Assembly (NCBI RefSeq): GCF_014695395.1 | Contig: NZ_JACJOF010000005.1 | Coordinates: 124,001 to 188,000 of the forward strand | Direction of reading: 5' to 3' | DNA from: Nodosilinea sp. FACHB-131 | GTDB lineage: Bacteria; Cyanobacteriota; Cyanobacteriia; Phormidesmidales; Phormidesmidaceae | DNA: 64,000 nt | Shown here: positions 7,966 through 16,969 of the stretch, one piece after another | Layout: each line of letters starts with the position of its first letter | Numbering within the stretch: position 1 is the stretch's first letter | Notes under the pieces: model-generated | The model's database searches: none | What the model saw: the letters and a program-made list of their open reading frames with translations, nothing else | Told to the model about the DNA's origin: nothing | Position numbers and translations under genes: made by a program

Positions 7966-8694
7966 CTACGCGCTCTCGCTTTCCTCTTGTTGACGCTTGC
8001 GCAGGGCCGCCGCGCCCATGCCAATTAGCCCAGGCAGCAGTGCCGGAGTAGGAATAGACTCTGGAGTGGAGTAGAGGGTAGCGTGGGAGAAGGCGTTAAC
8101 TGGACCGCCATTGCCATTGCCATTGCCATTGCCATTGCCATTGCCATTGCCATTGCCATTGCCATTGCCATTGCCATTATTGATGAATCTGGCAGTTGTC
8201 CAGGTTCCAGCCTGAATTGTACCGTCAAAGTAGTTGAAGGCGAAGTTAGGTCCCGCTTTCATAGCAAGGACAAAGGGGCCATCAAAATTGCCACTAGGCA
8301 AAAATTGGTTGATGACCTGCCATGTCCCTGATCTAGAGTCTCCTGGAGAACCATTATAGCCAATTGATAAATAGCCAGCCAAACCCTCATTCGCTACTGT
8401 GGAAGGAGCATTTACTTTAGCAATAAAGTCTTCCTCAGAATCAAGCCCACCATTGCCCCACGTGGTTGGATCAGCAACAGGATCTGGGTTGACGAAATTA
8501 TTGAGGTCAGTCAAGAACTGCCGCAACTGGGTGAGATTGTCATTTCCGCTCTCCACGTTAGAGCAGTAAACGGCTCCTGAAAAATCACAACCTGTAGTTT
8601 GGATTGTGAATGCGTTTGCAGAATTGGTTTGCATCATGAAACCAGTTGCTACAGTCCCTACTGCAAGGGCACTGCTCAAAAGCTGTTTCTTCAT
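7966..8694 (-). CDS. PTPA-type PEP-CTERM exported protein with Asn-Gly repeat
   Basis: From ATG 8694 the protein is 242 residues. It begins with a signal peptide (MKKQLLSSALAVGTVATGF, cleavage likely after SANA). It ends in the tripartite sorting signal IPTPALLPGLIGMG-AAALRKR followed by an acidic tail. Such proteins are the substrates of cyanoexosortases, which cut at the PTP(A) motif during export. The enzyme lies just upstream (8898-9848). The mature part has two Cys near the N-terminus (TTGCDFSGAVYC) and a tract of twelve Asn-Gly pairs near residue 180 encoded by an exact hexanucleotide repeat. A TTG at 8721 is an alternative start but would bury the signal peptide. The mature domain is not recognised. 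Confidence 0.85.
   Translation of the reverse strand: MKKQLLSSALAVGTVATGFMMQTNSANAFTIQTTGCDFSGAVYCSNVESGNDNLTQLRQFLTDLNNFVNPDPVADPTTWGNGGLDSEEDFIAKVNAPSTVANEGLAGYLSIGYNGSPGDSRSGTWQVINQFLPSGNFDGPFVLAMKAGPNFAFNYFDGTIQAGTWTTARFINNGNGNGNGNGNGNGNGNGNGNGNGGPVNAFSHATLYSTPESIPTPALLPGLIGMGAAALRKRQQEESESA
8107..8178 (-). repeat. Hexanucleotide microsatellite (GCCATT)12 inside the PTPA-CTERM gene
   Basis: Twelve exact copies of GCCATT (AATGGC on the coding strand) encode (Asn-Gly)12. Because the unit is two codons, changes in copy number alter the length of a flexible linker without changing frame. Confidence 0.97.
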
Positions 8695-8897
8695 AAAAGG
8701 TGTAAATTCAATGAACGACAATAGACTGTGGTAGTGTCCCTCATTTTCAGAGCGTGGAGCTCATAAAAATTGACTGGTAGAAGGCTCGGTTTTCTGCCCT
8801 TCGTTACTCAGTATAAATTGATCTAAGTGTAAATACCAACACTAAACAAATATTTTATTGAGAACTTACAAGGCAGTAAAAAATCAATAGAAAGAAA

Positions 8898-9848
8898 TTA
8901 ATTATTTTTTTGACATTTCTTTGATCTTTCAACCATTGTCATCATGACATAGTAATAAACTGTCAGCAATATACCGACGAAAATTTGCCCGCCCCAGAAG
9001 CCGTGCCAAAAATTAAACCACCACTCGCCCCAATACACATGAGCAATGGTCACTAACATTAAGCGAGGAATATTAAATATAAGTGAAATGACCATAGCAA
9101 CGCCAATAAGCATTACCATCTGGCGGGTCTTTTGCTTGTAGAGAATTCCCATAAAGAAGCCGGTGGCGGCAATAGAAAGAGCCATATCTAGCCCATTACA
9201 GCCCCAGCCTACTTCTACAGCACCTTCGGGAAAGGTGATATAGACACCCTCCTGCACTGCCGGGAAACCAATGGCCCGCATAGCGGCGCTGCCCACCTCA
9301 GCCATCTTAATTTCTAAAAATTGGTAAGGAGTAAAAAAATCCCAGATAAAGCGAGAAATAAAACCAATGCGCGGGTACGTGGTGAGGCCAATCAATACCA
9401 CAGGCACCATAAACCGACTAAAAAAGCTAACTCCCCAGGCGCTGCAAGCAATGCCCGCTAAGATTACCAACCACAAAAATGCCTGAGGCCAAATTGCAAA
9501 GCGACAGAATGGAAACAGCACCGCTGCGCTTACAATTAACAATTGTCCTAGAAGACGATCTTCTTCAGAAGCTCTTAACGCTTTAAGAACAGAACGACGA
9601 TTCCACAGTTCAGCAGCAGCTAACCCCAACATACATAGCACTAAAAGCCAACCAACTTTGCCTTTGAGGGCTCTTGGTACTAAATAGCCCAGCCACACCG
9701 GCAGATAAATCAGTCCGACTGTCAGTCCCAGTAGCACAATACGCCCATGGAAGTCTTTAGCTAAAGCAATTATCCAGCCCCAAGCAGTTTGTAGGTGAGG
9801 TTTGAGGTTTAAGGTAGGGGCAGCCATAGTTGTAGAAAGTAGCGTCAC
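8898..9848 (-). CDS. crtA: Cyanoexosortase A
   Basis: This is a polytopic EpsH/exosortase family membrane protease-transpeptidase of 316 residues with about eight hydrophobic segments. The catalytic residues are visible: Cys217 in VGWGCNGLDMA, Arg262 in FNIPRLMLV and probably His282 in FWHGFWGG. These line up with the Cys-Arg-His triad of exosortases. It should process PTPA/PEP-CTERM proteins such as those at 7966-8694 and 41911-42561. The symbol follows the cyanoexosortase naming and is not the carotenoid gene of the same name. An HpsJ-like gene lies 76 bases upstream in the same orientation, so they are probably co-transcribed. ATG 9824 (MAAPT) is an alternative start. Confidence 0.93.
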   Translation of the reverse strand: MTLLSTTMAAPTLNLKPHLQTAWGWIIALAKDFHGRIVLLGLTVGLIYLPVWLGYLVPRALKGKVGWLLVLCMLGLAAAELWNRRSVLKALRASEEDRLLGQLLIVSAAVLFPFCRFAIWPQAFLWLVILAGIACSAWGVSFFSRFMVPVVLIGLTTYPRIGFISRFIWDFFTPYQFLEIKMAEVGSAAMRAIGFPAVQEGVYITFPEGAVEVGWGCNGLDMALSIAATGFFMGILYKQKTRQMVMLIGVAMVISLIFNIPRLMLVTIAHVYWGEWWFNFWHGFWGGQIFVGILLTVYYYVMMTMVERSKKCQKNN

Positions 9849-9924
9849 GATACTGTTGAAAAAGCTAGGCAGGAATAACTGCTATCTACGCTTTTACCTA
9901 GCTCTTTCGCATTTGTAGAGCCAC

Positions 9925-10533
9925 CTAGTGATTGTGCTTGATAGCGACCCTACCCAGCGCCAACAGTCCTAAACCAATGACAACATGGGTACTTAGCACA
10001 GACATCATGGATTGAGTGGTGCTGCTACGAGCATTTTGGCTGAGTGCTTCGGCCTGAATCTCGAGTTGGCCTAAGGCTTCTTCAACACGTTGAGGAGTAA
10101 CTTCCGGAGGCAGATTGGGATTAACCTGTGCCGTTTGTAGCTGAGAGCGGATTTCTGTTGCCTCGCTTTTAATGGTGCTAAGTGCTTGATTTTGAAGCAC
10201 TAAGCCGTCACGAATAACAATCACGCCCGACAGCAGAAACAAAACGCCACCGACTAAGCAAGCTAGCGCTAGGTAGCGAGAGAGCACTCGCTGTCCTAAG
10301 CTGCTATAAACCACCATAGCCACACCTAGAAACAGCGAAATGCTGCGGCCACTTATCTGCTGCATAAAACCAATCCGCCATTCAAGAGTCATAGGGCTAG
10401 GGGGAATGGCAGCAGTCAGAAGGTTCATCACAAAGCCTAGAATGCAGGCTAAGCCAAGAACTAAGAAGATGATGCCACCAGGGGCTTGTGATCGGGGCAC
10501 AGTGGCAAATGGGGAACTAGAAGTACTAGTCAT
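9925..10533 (-). CDS. HpsJ-like membrane protein (second copy, exosortase-linked)
   Basis: It has the same architecture as the protein at 4010-4645: two to three N-terminal membrane segments, a Gln/Glu-rich helical loop (STIKSEATEIRSQLQTAQ near residues 120-140) and a last membrane segment HVVIGLGLLALGR. Shared landmarks include WRIGFMQQISGRSISL against WRVGLLQQMGDRSIVL. ATG 10533 is preferred to an in-frame GTG at 10542, though neither has a clear ribosome site. Its place directly upstream of cyanoexosortase A and next to a Wzy-like polymerase suggests a partner in sorting or polysaccharide export; that role is inference. Confidence 0.78.
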   Translation of the reverse strand: MTSTSSSPFATVPRSQAPGGIIFLVLGLACILGFVMNLLTAAIPPSPMTLEWRIGFMQQISGRSISLFLGVAMVVYSSLGQRVLSRYLALACLVGGVLFLLSGVIVIRDGLVLQNQALSTIKSEATEIRSQLQTAQVNPNLPPEVTPQRVEEALGQLEIQAEALSQNARSSTTQSMMSVLSTHVVIGLGLLALGRVAIKHNH

Positions 10534-10678
10534 AGCTAACACATAGAAGACGACGGGTAGGTTGTAGAGCCACAGAAGAGGATCACCATCACATCTTTCT
10601 GCTGGGCTATATCAAACCCGGAGACTTAGAGAACGATTGAGTGGTCTTCACTAAAAATTTATAGAACGGCAGCAGGCT

Positions 10679-12076
10679 TTAAGCCAGATACCTATTTTTG
10701 CCGTTAAAGAAGCTTTGCCGACTCTGAGATGACACAGGATTCAGTTCGTGCCATCGTAATCCCAGTAACACGGCAATAGTGAGCATAAACCCAGGTTCTT
10801 CCATGCCGGTCATAATAAAACCGTTGACTATGACGTTTAACAGTAAAAATCGGGAGAGATCATCTACGCAGACCCTGTTCCAAAGTAACACCCAGAGGCT
10901 GACATAAACGCCTAGGCCTATAAAGCCACCATCTCCCCAAACACCTGCCCATGTCCAGAAGGGTGAGAAAAAGCTGGAATCGAGATAACCGCTAAGCCAA
11001 TAATCCCAAATGGATTGTACTACTGGGTGACGAGTTGCACCTAGCGGGTCAAGTAAACTGTCGTAATCGCGAATCATCCAACCGCCAATGCGCCCCACTG
11101 TATGCCCTGGCCCTAGCCCCAAGAACCAGTTTAAGATTGACGTATAATACTCAGGAATTGAGCGTAGAGGTAGAAGTTTTTGAAGGGTGGCATCGCCGTT
11201 AGGGCCATAAATCTCGGGTCTAATCCAAGTTCGGAATGAGCTTAGATAGGCGACATCTATATTGTAAATACACCAGTAAAATCCATAGATGACTACAGCA
11301 GCTAGCAATGTGTATTTAAGCGTCTTTTTGATATCGTTAGTGCGGCTGATGATTAACACAATCCAAGCTACAGCCGCGACTAGGAGGACTTGTTTTGCAT
11401 CAGCCACTAAAATTTCAAGAAATCCAGCAGCTAGCACCGCTGCTCGCAACCCAAAGCCGGCCTTTTTAGCTGTTATATAAAAGTAGATAGCATAGATAAA
11501 AACTACAGTGCCGCCCACCACATGGCCGCCGTTAGACAAATAAAAAACGCCTTGAACATTGTCATTGAGAGTTAGGCGACTGTATGTAAGAATACCTGCC
11601 TTTAAAGCTAAGTATTGACCCAAAGATAGGGCTATGTGTAGTAAGCCAAAACCCATTATCCATCGTCTAAATTTTCCTAAGTTTTGCTCATTGAATGAGA
11701 TGCTGATAATTGCTGACAGGACCAAAAACGGCTCTGACTGAATCATGAAATTTAGAAAAATGTTTACGGCTCCAGCATTATTGACAATGGCGCTGGCAGT
11801 GCTCACAGCAAAGTAAACATAGAGACCTATCAAAATTGACCGGACAATTGATTTCTGCTTAAAACTGGTTTTTCCGCAACGGAGGTAGACCAGCAAGCAC
11901 ACAATGGGTGTGATACAGAAGTGTAGAAAATTTATAGGTGCTGGTGCCCCCATAGCCTCAATTATTCTCGGAAAGAAGGCACTGGCAAAGGCAACCAAAA
12001 CCAGGCTGGGGTTAGATATAAATCCCCTTATCTGATTCTTGGTTATATAACTATTGAAAGAGTGATAATTGGTCAT
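10679..12076 (-). CDS. Wzy/O-antigen-ligase-like polysaccharide polymerase
   Basis: This 465-residue polytopic membrane protein has roughly ten to eleven hydrophobic segments. A long non-membrane loop (about 265-375) contains the LGLGPGHTVGR motif, and a late WAGVWGDGGFIGLGVYV segment follows. This layout is typical of oligosaccharide-repeat polymerases and ligases, which join lipid-linked repeat units on the outer face of the inner membrane. Sequence similarity in the family is low, so the call rests on topology, the glycine motif and the neighbours. Its ATG shares one base with the stop of the upstream glycosyltransferase (TAATG), pointing to translational coupling. Confidence 0.75.
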   Translation of the reverse strand: MTNYHSFNSYITKNQIRGFISNPSLVLVAFASAFFPRIIEAMGAPAPINFLHFCITPIVCLLVYLRCGKTSFKQKSIVRSILIGLYVYFAVSTASAIVNNAGAVNIFLNFMIQSEPFLVLSAIISISFNEQNLGKFRRWIMGFGLLHIALSLGQYLALKAGILTYSRLTLNDNVQGVFYLSNGGHVVGGTVVFIYAIYFYITAKKAGFGLRAAVLAAGFLEILVADAKQVLLVAAVAWIVLIISRTNDIKKTLKYTLLAAVVIYGFYWCIYNIDVAYLSSFRTWIRPEIYGPNGDATLQKLLPLRSIPEYYTSILNWFLGLGPGHTVGRIGGWMIRDYDSLLDPLGATRHPVVQSIWDYWLSGYLDSSFFSPFWTWAGVWGDGGFIGLGVYVSLWVLLWNRVCVDDLSRFLLLNVIVNGFIMTGMEEPGFMLTIAVLLGLRWHELNPVSSQSRQSFFNGKNRYLA

Positions 12077-13248
12077 TAAACTGCTCTGCTGAATATAGCT
12101 TTCTCATAAATACTTTTGATGTAGCTATAGTTCTGGGTAGCGGTATAGCGGTCTAAATAAGTTTGGCGAGCGATCCGGCGCATGATGGCCTGTTGGTCCG
12201 GGTCATTAAGCATGTACTGCACCTGCTGCGCTAAGCTTTGAGCGTTACCAGGTTCGAAAACCAGTCCAGTTCTTCCAGCTTCTACCAGCTCAGCGATCGC
12301 CCCAATTTTCGCTGCCACTACTGGGGTACCTTTGGCAAAGGCTTCTACTGCTACTCGCCCAAAGGTCTCATACCACTTCGACGGAAAAATCAAGAAGCTG
12401 GCTTCTCCCATGAGGGTATGCACCTCACTCATAGGCCTACGGCCCAGCCACTCTATCGCCGGTATGGTCTGGGTAGCATCTTTTACCATGTCTGCTAAAG
12501 GGCCATCACCGACAATCTTAAGCGGGTAAGGTACGGCTAGTTGTCGCCAGGCATCGATTAGAGTGTCTAACCCCTTTTCTACTGAGAGACGACCCACATA
12601 TAGTGCAAAACCGCCGCTGCCGCTGCCCACCCCAGGATCAGGATCAATAAAGTTGGGCTTAACGATAATTTTGTCGGCTACTAGGCCTCCTTCTACCAGC
12701 TTTTGTTTGGCAAATTGGGTGAGAGCAACAAACAAATTCACTTGCCTATCCCAAGTTTTCAACACTCGATGGGTGCTGATCATGGCTGTAACCATGGCAC
12801 TAGCAGGTTTGCTCTGGCGGTAGCAGCCATGCATAATCCCAGGGTAGGGAATTGCCTTGCCTACGCAGTCTTCGCATACTTGTCCATCACGAAAAAAAAG
12901 GGCGTTGGGACAAATGAGTCGATAGTTCCGCAGGGTCTGCACCACAGGTACTCCCTCAGCCTGGGCAGCATAGTATACCGAAGGCGAAATCAGCGGAAAG
13001 AAGTTTTGCACATGCACAACGTCGTAGCGGTTGGCCCGTAGGGTTTGTCGCACAGCCTTGTAGGCAGTCTGTGACCAGATGGTTTTGGCTGCCAACCGCA
13101 AAGGGTTGTAGGTGGGAATATCGTCGTTGGTGGCAGTGTAGCGATCGACCTGGTGTCCATAGTTTTCGAGCAGACGCTCTTCAGCAGCGCATGACTCGTC
13201 TTCTCCTCCCCTAATTTGGTAGGCATTATGAATACTTAGGATGCGCAT
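12076..13248 (-). CDS. Glycosyltransferase family 4 (GT-B)
   Basis: A retaining-type GT-B transferase of 390 residues. The N-terminal domain opens MRILSIHNAYQIRGGEDE. The C-terminal domain has LYVGRLSVEKGLDTLIDAW, VGDGPLADM and the EX7E-like EAFAKGTPVVAAKIGAIAEL. ATG 13248 is chosen because GGAGG lies just upstream and family similarity starts there; upstream in-frame codons overlap the previous gene. It overlaps the end of that gene by 13 bases and the next gene by one base, so the three are a coupled unit. The sugar and acceptor are unknown. Confidence 0.9.
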   Translation of the reverse strand: MRILSIHNAYQIRGGEDESCAAEERLLENYGHQVDRYTATNDDIPTYNPLRLAAKTIWSQTAYKAVRQTLRANRYDVVHVQNFFPLISPSVYYAAQAEGVPVVQTLRNYRLICPNALFFRDGQVCEDCVGKAIPYPGIMHGCYRQSKPASAMVTAMISTHRVLKTWDRQVNLFVALTQFAKQKLVEGGLVADKIIVKPNFIDPDPGVGSGSGGFALYVGRLSVEKGLDTLIDAWRQLAVPYPLKIVGDGPLADMVKDATQTIPAIEWLGRRPMSEVHTLMGEASFLIFPSKWYETFGRVAVEAFAKGTPVVAAKIGAIAELVEAGRTGLVFEPGNAQSLAQQVQYMLNDPDQQAIMRRIARQTYLDRYTATQNYSYIKSIYEKAIFSRAV

Positions 13249-14477
13249 GGGGCAACCTCCTGGCAAATAGCGCGGTACTGTTGGCTCAGTTCTCGGCCTT
13301 TGGCTTCCCATGAAAAGTGCTGTCGCACCCGTCGTTGCCCAGCAGCACCCATCTGATGGCATAGCTCGGGGGCGTAGGCAAGTTTCGCCATAGCGGTGGA
13401 CAGACCTTGAACAGTCTGAACAGGGTCGGTAGCAGGAATTTTTATGCCAGTTTCTGCGGTGACCTGTACACTAGGCCCACCTAGATCTAAGCAAATTACT
13501 GGGCGACCGGCGGCCATGGCTTCAAGGCAAACCCAACCCCCAGAGTCGTGTAGGCTGGCGTGTACCAAGGCGTGGCACTGACCCAGCTGTTGAAGTGTCT
13601 CGGCCCTAGGTAGGCGACCTAAAAACTTAACCCGCTCAGCTACGCCAAGCTGCTCCGCCAAGGCCTGTAGGCTGGCTCGCTCTGGTCCTTCGCCCAAAAT
13701 CCAGTACTCAGCATCGGGCTGCAGTTGAGCAGCAGCAAAGGCGCGCAGGCCCAAGTGCAGCCCTTTCCAGTGCAGCAGGCGAGCCATGCTAATAAAGCGA
13801 AAGGGCGTTGGACTAGGTGTAGGACACTGGCTAAGCTGAGCAATTTCTTGGTTTGACAGGCCTGACTCTGACTCGACTTTTAACTGTGTCACACCAAAAG
13901 GCTGCAAGCGGCGGGCGGTATCGGGGGTGGTAGCTTTGACCAGAGCACTGCGGCGGGCTGTCATAGCGGTAAAGGGATCTAGCTCACCTACACGGTGCAC
14001 TAAGCTACGTACTATTTCATAGGACTGGCCTCGGCGGCTAAAGTCTCTCCAAAAAGATTTGGGAGCCATTTCGCCTCCTCCCACAGGACCCCAAACAAAA
14101 GGCACAGGCAGCAACGCCAAAAAGCTAGGGGTAGAGTAGCGCACATAAGTAACATGGTGAATCAGATCGATATCTACAGTTTTAAGGAATGCCTTAGCAG
14201 CAAAGTAGGCACCCACTTGCCAAGCGTAATAGTGGGGCACATGAGCTCGGGGCAACCAGTTAGCGACCGGGGGCGGATCGCAGTATAGAAATGACAGAGT
14301 ATCGATAGGGTGCTGAGCTAGTTCAGCCTCAATTGCCGATTGATTGCTAGTGCGAGTGAGTACCCAAACCTGGTGGTGCTGGGCCATTTCTTGAGCAAGG
14401 TGCCAGCCAACACCAGGCTCTGAGCCCATGTGAGGCTGACAGGCGTAGGCAGAGATCAAAATGTTAAGTGGTTTCAT
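13236..14477 (-). CDS. Glycosyltransferase family 4
   Basis: A GT-B transferase of 413 residues. N-terminal landmark: ILISAYACQPHMGSEPGVGW. The nucleotide-sugar domain has ARLLHWKGLHLGLRAF, LGEGPERASL and EAMAAGRPVICLDLGGP. The codon usage is GC-richer than that of the genes upstream of it (14.6-20.5 kb). ATG 14477 is preferred over TTG 14480. It overlaps the next gene by 13 bases. Specificity is unknown. Confidence 0.9.
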   Translation of the reverse strand: MKPLNILISAYACQPHMGSEPGVGWHLAQEMAQHHQVWVLTRTSNQSAIEAELAQHPIDTLSFLYCDPPPVANWLPRAHVPHYYAWQVGAYFAAKAFLKTVDIDLIHHVTYVRYSTPSFLALLPVPFVWGPVGGGEMAPKSFWRDFSRRGQSYEIVRSLVHRVGELDPFTAMTARRSALVKATTPDTARRLQPFGVTQLKVESESGLSNQEIAQLSQCPTPSPTPFRFISMARLLHWKGLHLGLRAFAAAQLQPDAEYWILGEGPERASLQALAEQLGVAERVKFLGRLPRAETLQQLGQCHALVHASLHDSGGWVCLEAMAAGRPVICLDLGGPSVQVTAETGIKIPATDPVQTVQGLSTAMAKLAYAPELCHQMGAAGQRRVRQHFSWEAKGRELSQQYRAICQEVAPCAS

Positions 14478-14587
14478 CAATTAATAAAAAATCAAATAAA
14501 AGACTTTAATCAAGTCCATACAAGCTCTGACCGGGTTTTAGAACTTAAATAAATGCTGCAAAAATACTAGGCAAGTTACTCAAGATA

Positions 14588-15745
14588 TCACGTCAAAAGC
14601 GTAGCTTCTTCAACCGCTTTAGAATAAATTTCTTCCAGCTTTATGGCTTGATTTCTTAGATCAAAGTTTTCCACAACATGACTTCTTCCGGCCATGCTAA
14701 ACTTTTGCCATAATGTCCGATTTTGTAGGATTAATAAGATGTGATCTGCAATCGTACCAAAGTCTTTTTCCTGAGCGAGCAATCCATTTCTTCCATGTAG
14801 AACCGCCTCTGGTATGCCGGCATGAAAAGAGCTTACGATTGGCAATCCCATAGCTAAAGCTTCTAATATGACCATGGGTAAACCTTCGGAGTCACCGGTT
14901 GACGAAGTTACACTAGGTGCTGCTAAAAGCATAGATTCATTCATAAGGTCTCGAATCTTATCGTGGGGCTGAGAACCTAAAAATCTGTAGTTTGTTAGCG
15001 TTTGTGAAGCCAAATTTTCTAATGGTTTCCGAAGTGGCCCATCACCAACAATCAGCAATTCAATTTCAGGCATAATCATTTCCACCTTGGCCATAGCCTG
15101 AATGAGATATTCGAGGCCTTTCTTTTCAGTCAGCCGCCCTACAAAGAGTATAGTTGGCTTGCGTTTAACCGCTATTTTTGGAGTAAACTTTTCTATATCA
15201 ACGCCAATATAATGAACAACAATTTTTTTGTCAGGGAACCCTTTCTCTAAAAGCTTAGCTTTAATAAAATTTGAAACCGCAATGAAAGTTGTTGCGTCTT
15301 TCTTAAGCCGCTCGCGCCTTCTCAAATAAATTCGATGGTTTAGAGAGGCTTTACGAGCATATTGATCGGTGGAGGTTGCATCTGATCCATGAAAGGTCAC
15401 TACCAAAGGTAGTTTCATCTTGGCAGCAACAGGTAGAGCTAATGATCCGCTTAGTCCAAAGTGAGCATGTATTAAAGACGGCTCTAGTTTCCCAAGATCT
15501 TGATAGAATCTAGGAGCAAAACCTGAGACTTTAAAGAAGCCTTCACTAAAAAAACCTAGTACTCCTCCTCGATTGACGGTAATTAATTTTTGAGGAGGCA
15601 AAGATATGCCCTCAATTGAGCGAGAGCCAGCAAAAAAATAATTGTACTCTTTTAGGCTTTCCGCTTGAGCTTTAATAAAAGTTTCTGATTTAGCAAGAAG
15701 AATACTATTGAAAATAACTATATTTTTCTTCTCGAGTTGAGACAT
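14588..15745 (-). CDS. Glycosyltransferase family 4
   Basis: A GT-B transferase of 385 residues with a colanic-acid-transferase-like start (NSILLAKSETFIKAQAESL). It has HAHFGLSG and VTFHGSDAT in the acceptor domain. The donor domain has FVGRLTEKKGLEYLIQAM, VGDGPLRKPLE and EALAMGLPIVSSFHAGIPEAV. ATG 15745 with GGAA upstream is preferred over the codon at 15757. The gene is visibly AT-rich compared with the window flanks. Confidence 0.9.
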   Translation of the reverse strand: MSQLEKKNIVIFNSILLAKSETFIKAQAESLKEYNYFFAGSRSIEGISLPPQKLITVNRGGVLGFFSEGFFKVSGFAPRFYQDLGKLEPSLIHAHFGLSGSLALPVAAKMKLPLVVTFHGSDATSTDQYARKASLNHRIYLRRRERLKKDATTFIAVSNFIKAKLLEKGFPDKKIVVHYIGVDIEKFTPKIAVKRKPTILFVGRLTEKKGLEYLIQAMAKVEMIMPEIELLIVGDGPLRKPLENLASQTLTNYRFLGSQPHDKIRDLMNESMLLAAPSVTSSTGDSEGLPMVILEALAMGLPIVSSFHAGIPEAVLHGRNGLLAQEKDFGTIADHILLILQNRTLWQKFSMAGRSHVVENFDLRNQAIKLEEIYSKAVEEATLLT

Positions 15746-15784
15746 AAACAATTCCAAATATGTACAGAGCTTCCAGAAATACCA

Positions 15785-16870
15785 TTAAGAAATTCCAGCC
15801 ATTCTAGGTATGTGATCAAAATAAGATGAGTTCCAGTCGGGAGTATTTCGTTCTTCTATTGCTATACATTCCTCAAGCAAATGAGGAATTTCATCATGGT
15901 TTTTTGCTAATTTTATAAAGGACAAATCGCTAAACCACTGAATTCCATAAGTAAGTTTATGGTCAACTGTTGGCACAACAATGCAAGGCTTTCGACAAAC
16001 AACTGAGAATATTAGACCATGAAACCGATCGGTGACAATCGCATCAAACTCACAAAACTTGTCTAAGGTTTCAGTTACAACTTTCTCCTGTAGCTTCTTG
16101 GCAATTGGGAAATCTGTTTCAGTGTCGAAGCTACTACACTCATAAGGAATTAATTCTTCGATATTTTTTCGGCTATCATCTGTCAGAGCCGATTGATCAT
16201 CATGCCGGAGACATAACAAAATCTTCGGTGTAGTAGTAGATTTAGAAACGTTCCTCGGAGGAAGTGCTAAAACAAAATCAGGCATTTTAAAGACAAGGGC
16301 CTTTGGGAAAAGCTCCTGAGCGATCATTTCACTCATGCTGTCTCTAGCGATCATCACCAAGTCAGGATGTTCGCCGTATATACGCTTTGTGTTTTCCTTT
16401 TCCTGATTGCCGTACTGAGTATCGCTAAACTGAATAGACTGCGGCAGGTTGATAATCTTATTATTAGGAAAAGACGATATCAAAAGACGACGAAATCTCT
16501 CGGTCCACATTCCCCTTTCGCCTAAGTTACCCCCACTCTGAAAGATGATTAGGTCGTCCTCTGAAACAAGCTTCTTTAAAGCCGCTAAATAATATTTAGA
16601 TTCTTCTTTATCAAGCTCTATAACCGGAAGATTGGGAAAATGTTTTTTTAGCCAATTCCTTATCGCTATAACCTGAGCATGATCACCAATATTGTTCAGA
16701 TGGGCAGGAGGGGTCAAAGCAAAGATAATCTTCTTTTTTTGAGCTATCTCCTGATGACGAAGATAAAATATTAGATTTGCCAAGGGTAAAATTAATATAG
16801 CCAAACCCTCTCTAAGCTTTCTAAATAGCTTAGATGAAAACTTTCTCAAGAAAATAAGACGCATTTTCAT
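15785..16870 (-). CDS. Polysaccharide pyruvyl transferase-like protein (first copy)
   Basis: The 361-residue protein belongs to the CsaB/WcaK-type family. Landmarks are LNNIGDHAQVIAI near residue 60, LIIFQSGGNLGERGMW near 105, INLPQSIQFSD near 140, and the late ATVDRFHGLIFSVVCRKPCIV-like segment (DAIVTDRFHGLIFSV). These enzymes transfer pyruvate from phosphoenolpyruvate onto sugars as a ketal; some relatives are glycosyltransferases. A basic, partly hydrophobic N-terminus (MRLIFLRKFSSKLFRKL, then a hydrophobic stretch) may anchor it to the membrane. A second family member lies at 23573-24721. Confidence 0.85.
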   Translation of the reverse strand: MKMRLIFLRKFSSKLFRKLREGLAILILPLANLIFYLRHQEIAQKKKIIFALTPPAHLNNIGDHAQVIAIRNWLKKHFPNLPVIELDKEESKYYLAALKKLVSEDDLIIFQSGGNLGERGMWTERFRRLLISSFPNNKIINLPQSIQFSDTQYGNQEKENTKRIYGEHPDLVMIARDSMSEMIAQELFPKALVFKMPDFVLALPPRNVSKSTTTPKILLCLRHDDQSALTDDSRKNIEELIPYECSSFDTETDFPIAKKLQEKVVTETLDKFCEFDAIVTDRFHGLIFSVVCRKPCIVVPTVDHKLTYGIQWFSDLSFIKLAKNHDEIPHLLEECIAIEERNTPDWNSSYFDHIPRMAGIS

Positions 16871-16969
16871 AGTTTTGGGTGTGAATACACGGGCTGGGAT
16901 AAAAGGGATAAATAGAATCAGATAGCAGTCTCGTCAGGAATCCACAGGCATGTCTACGGTTATGAACGA

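Noticed and set aside
8107..8178. CRISPR-like array
   Set aside because: The repeats are contiguous hexamers without spacers, inside a coding region. No direct repeats with unique spacers were seen anywhere in the window.
8025..8331. Met-Ala and Ile-Ala repeat frames over the microsatellite
   Set aside because: They are the other frames of the GCCATT repeat; only the Asn-Gly frame lies in a gene with signal peptide and sorting tag.
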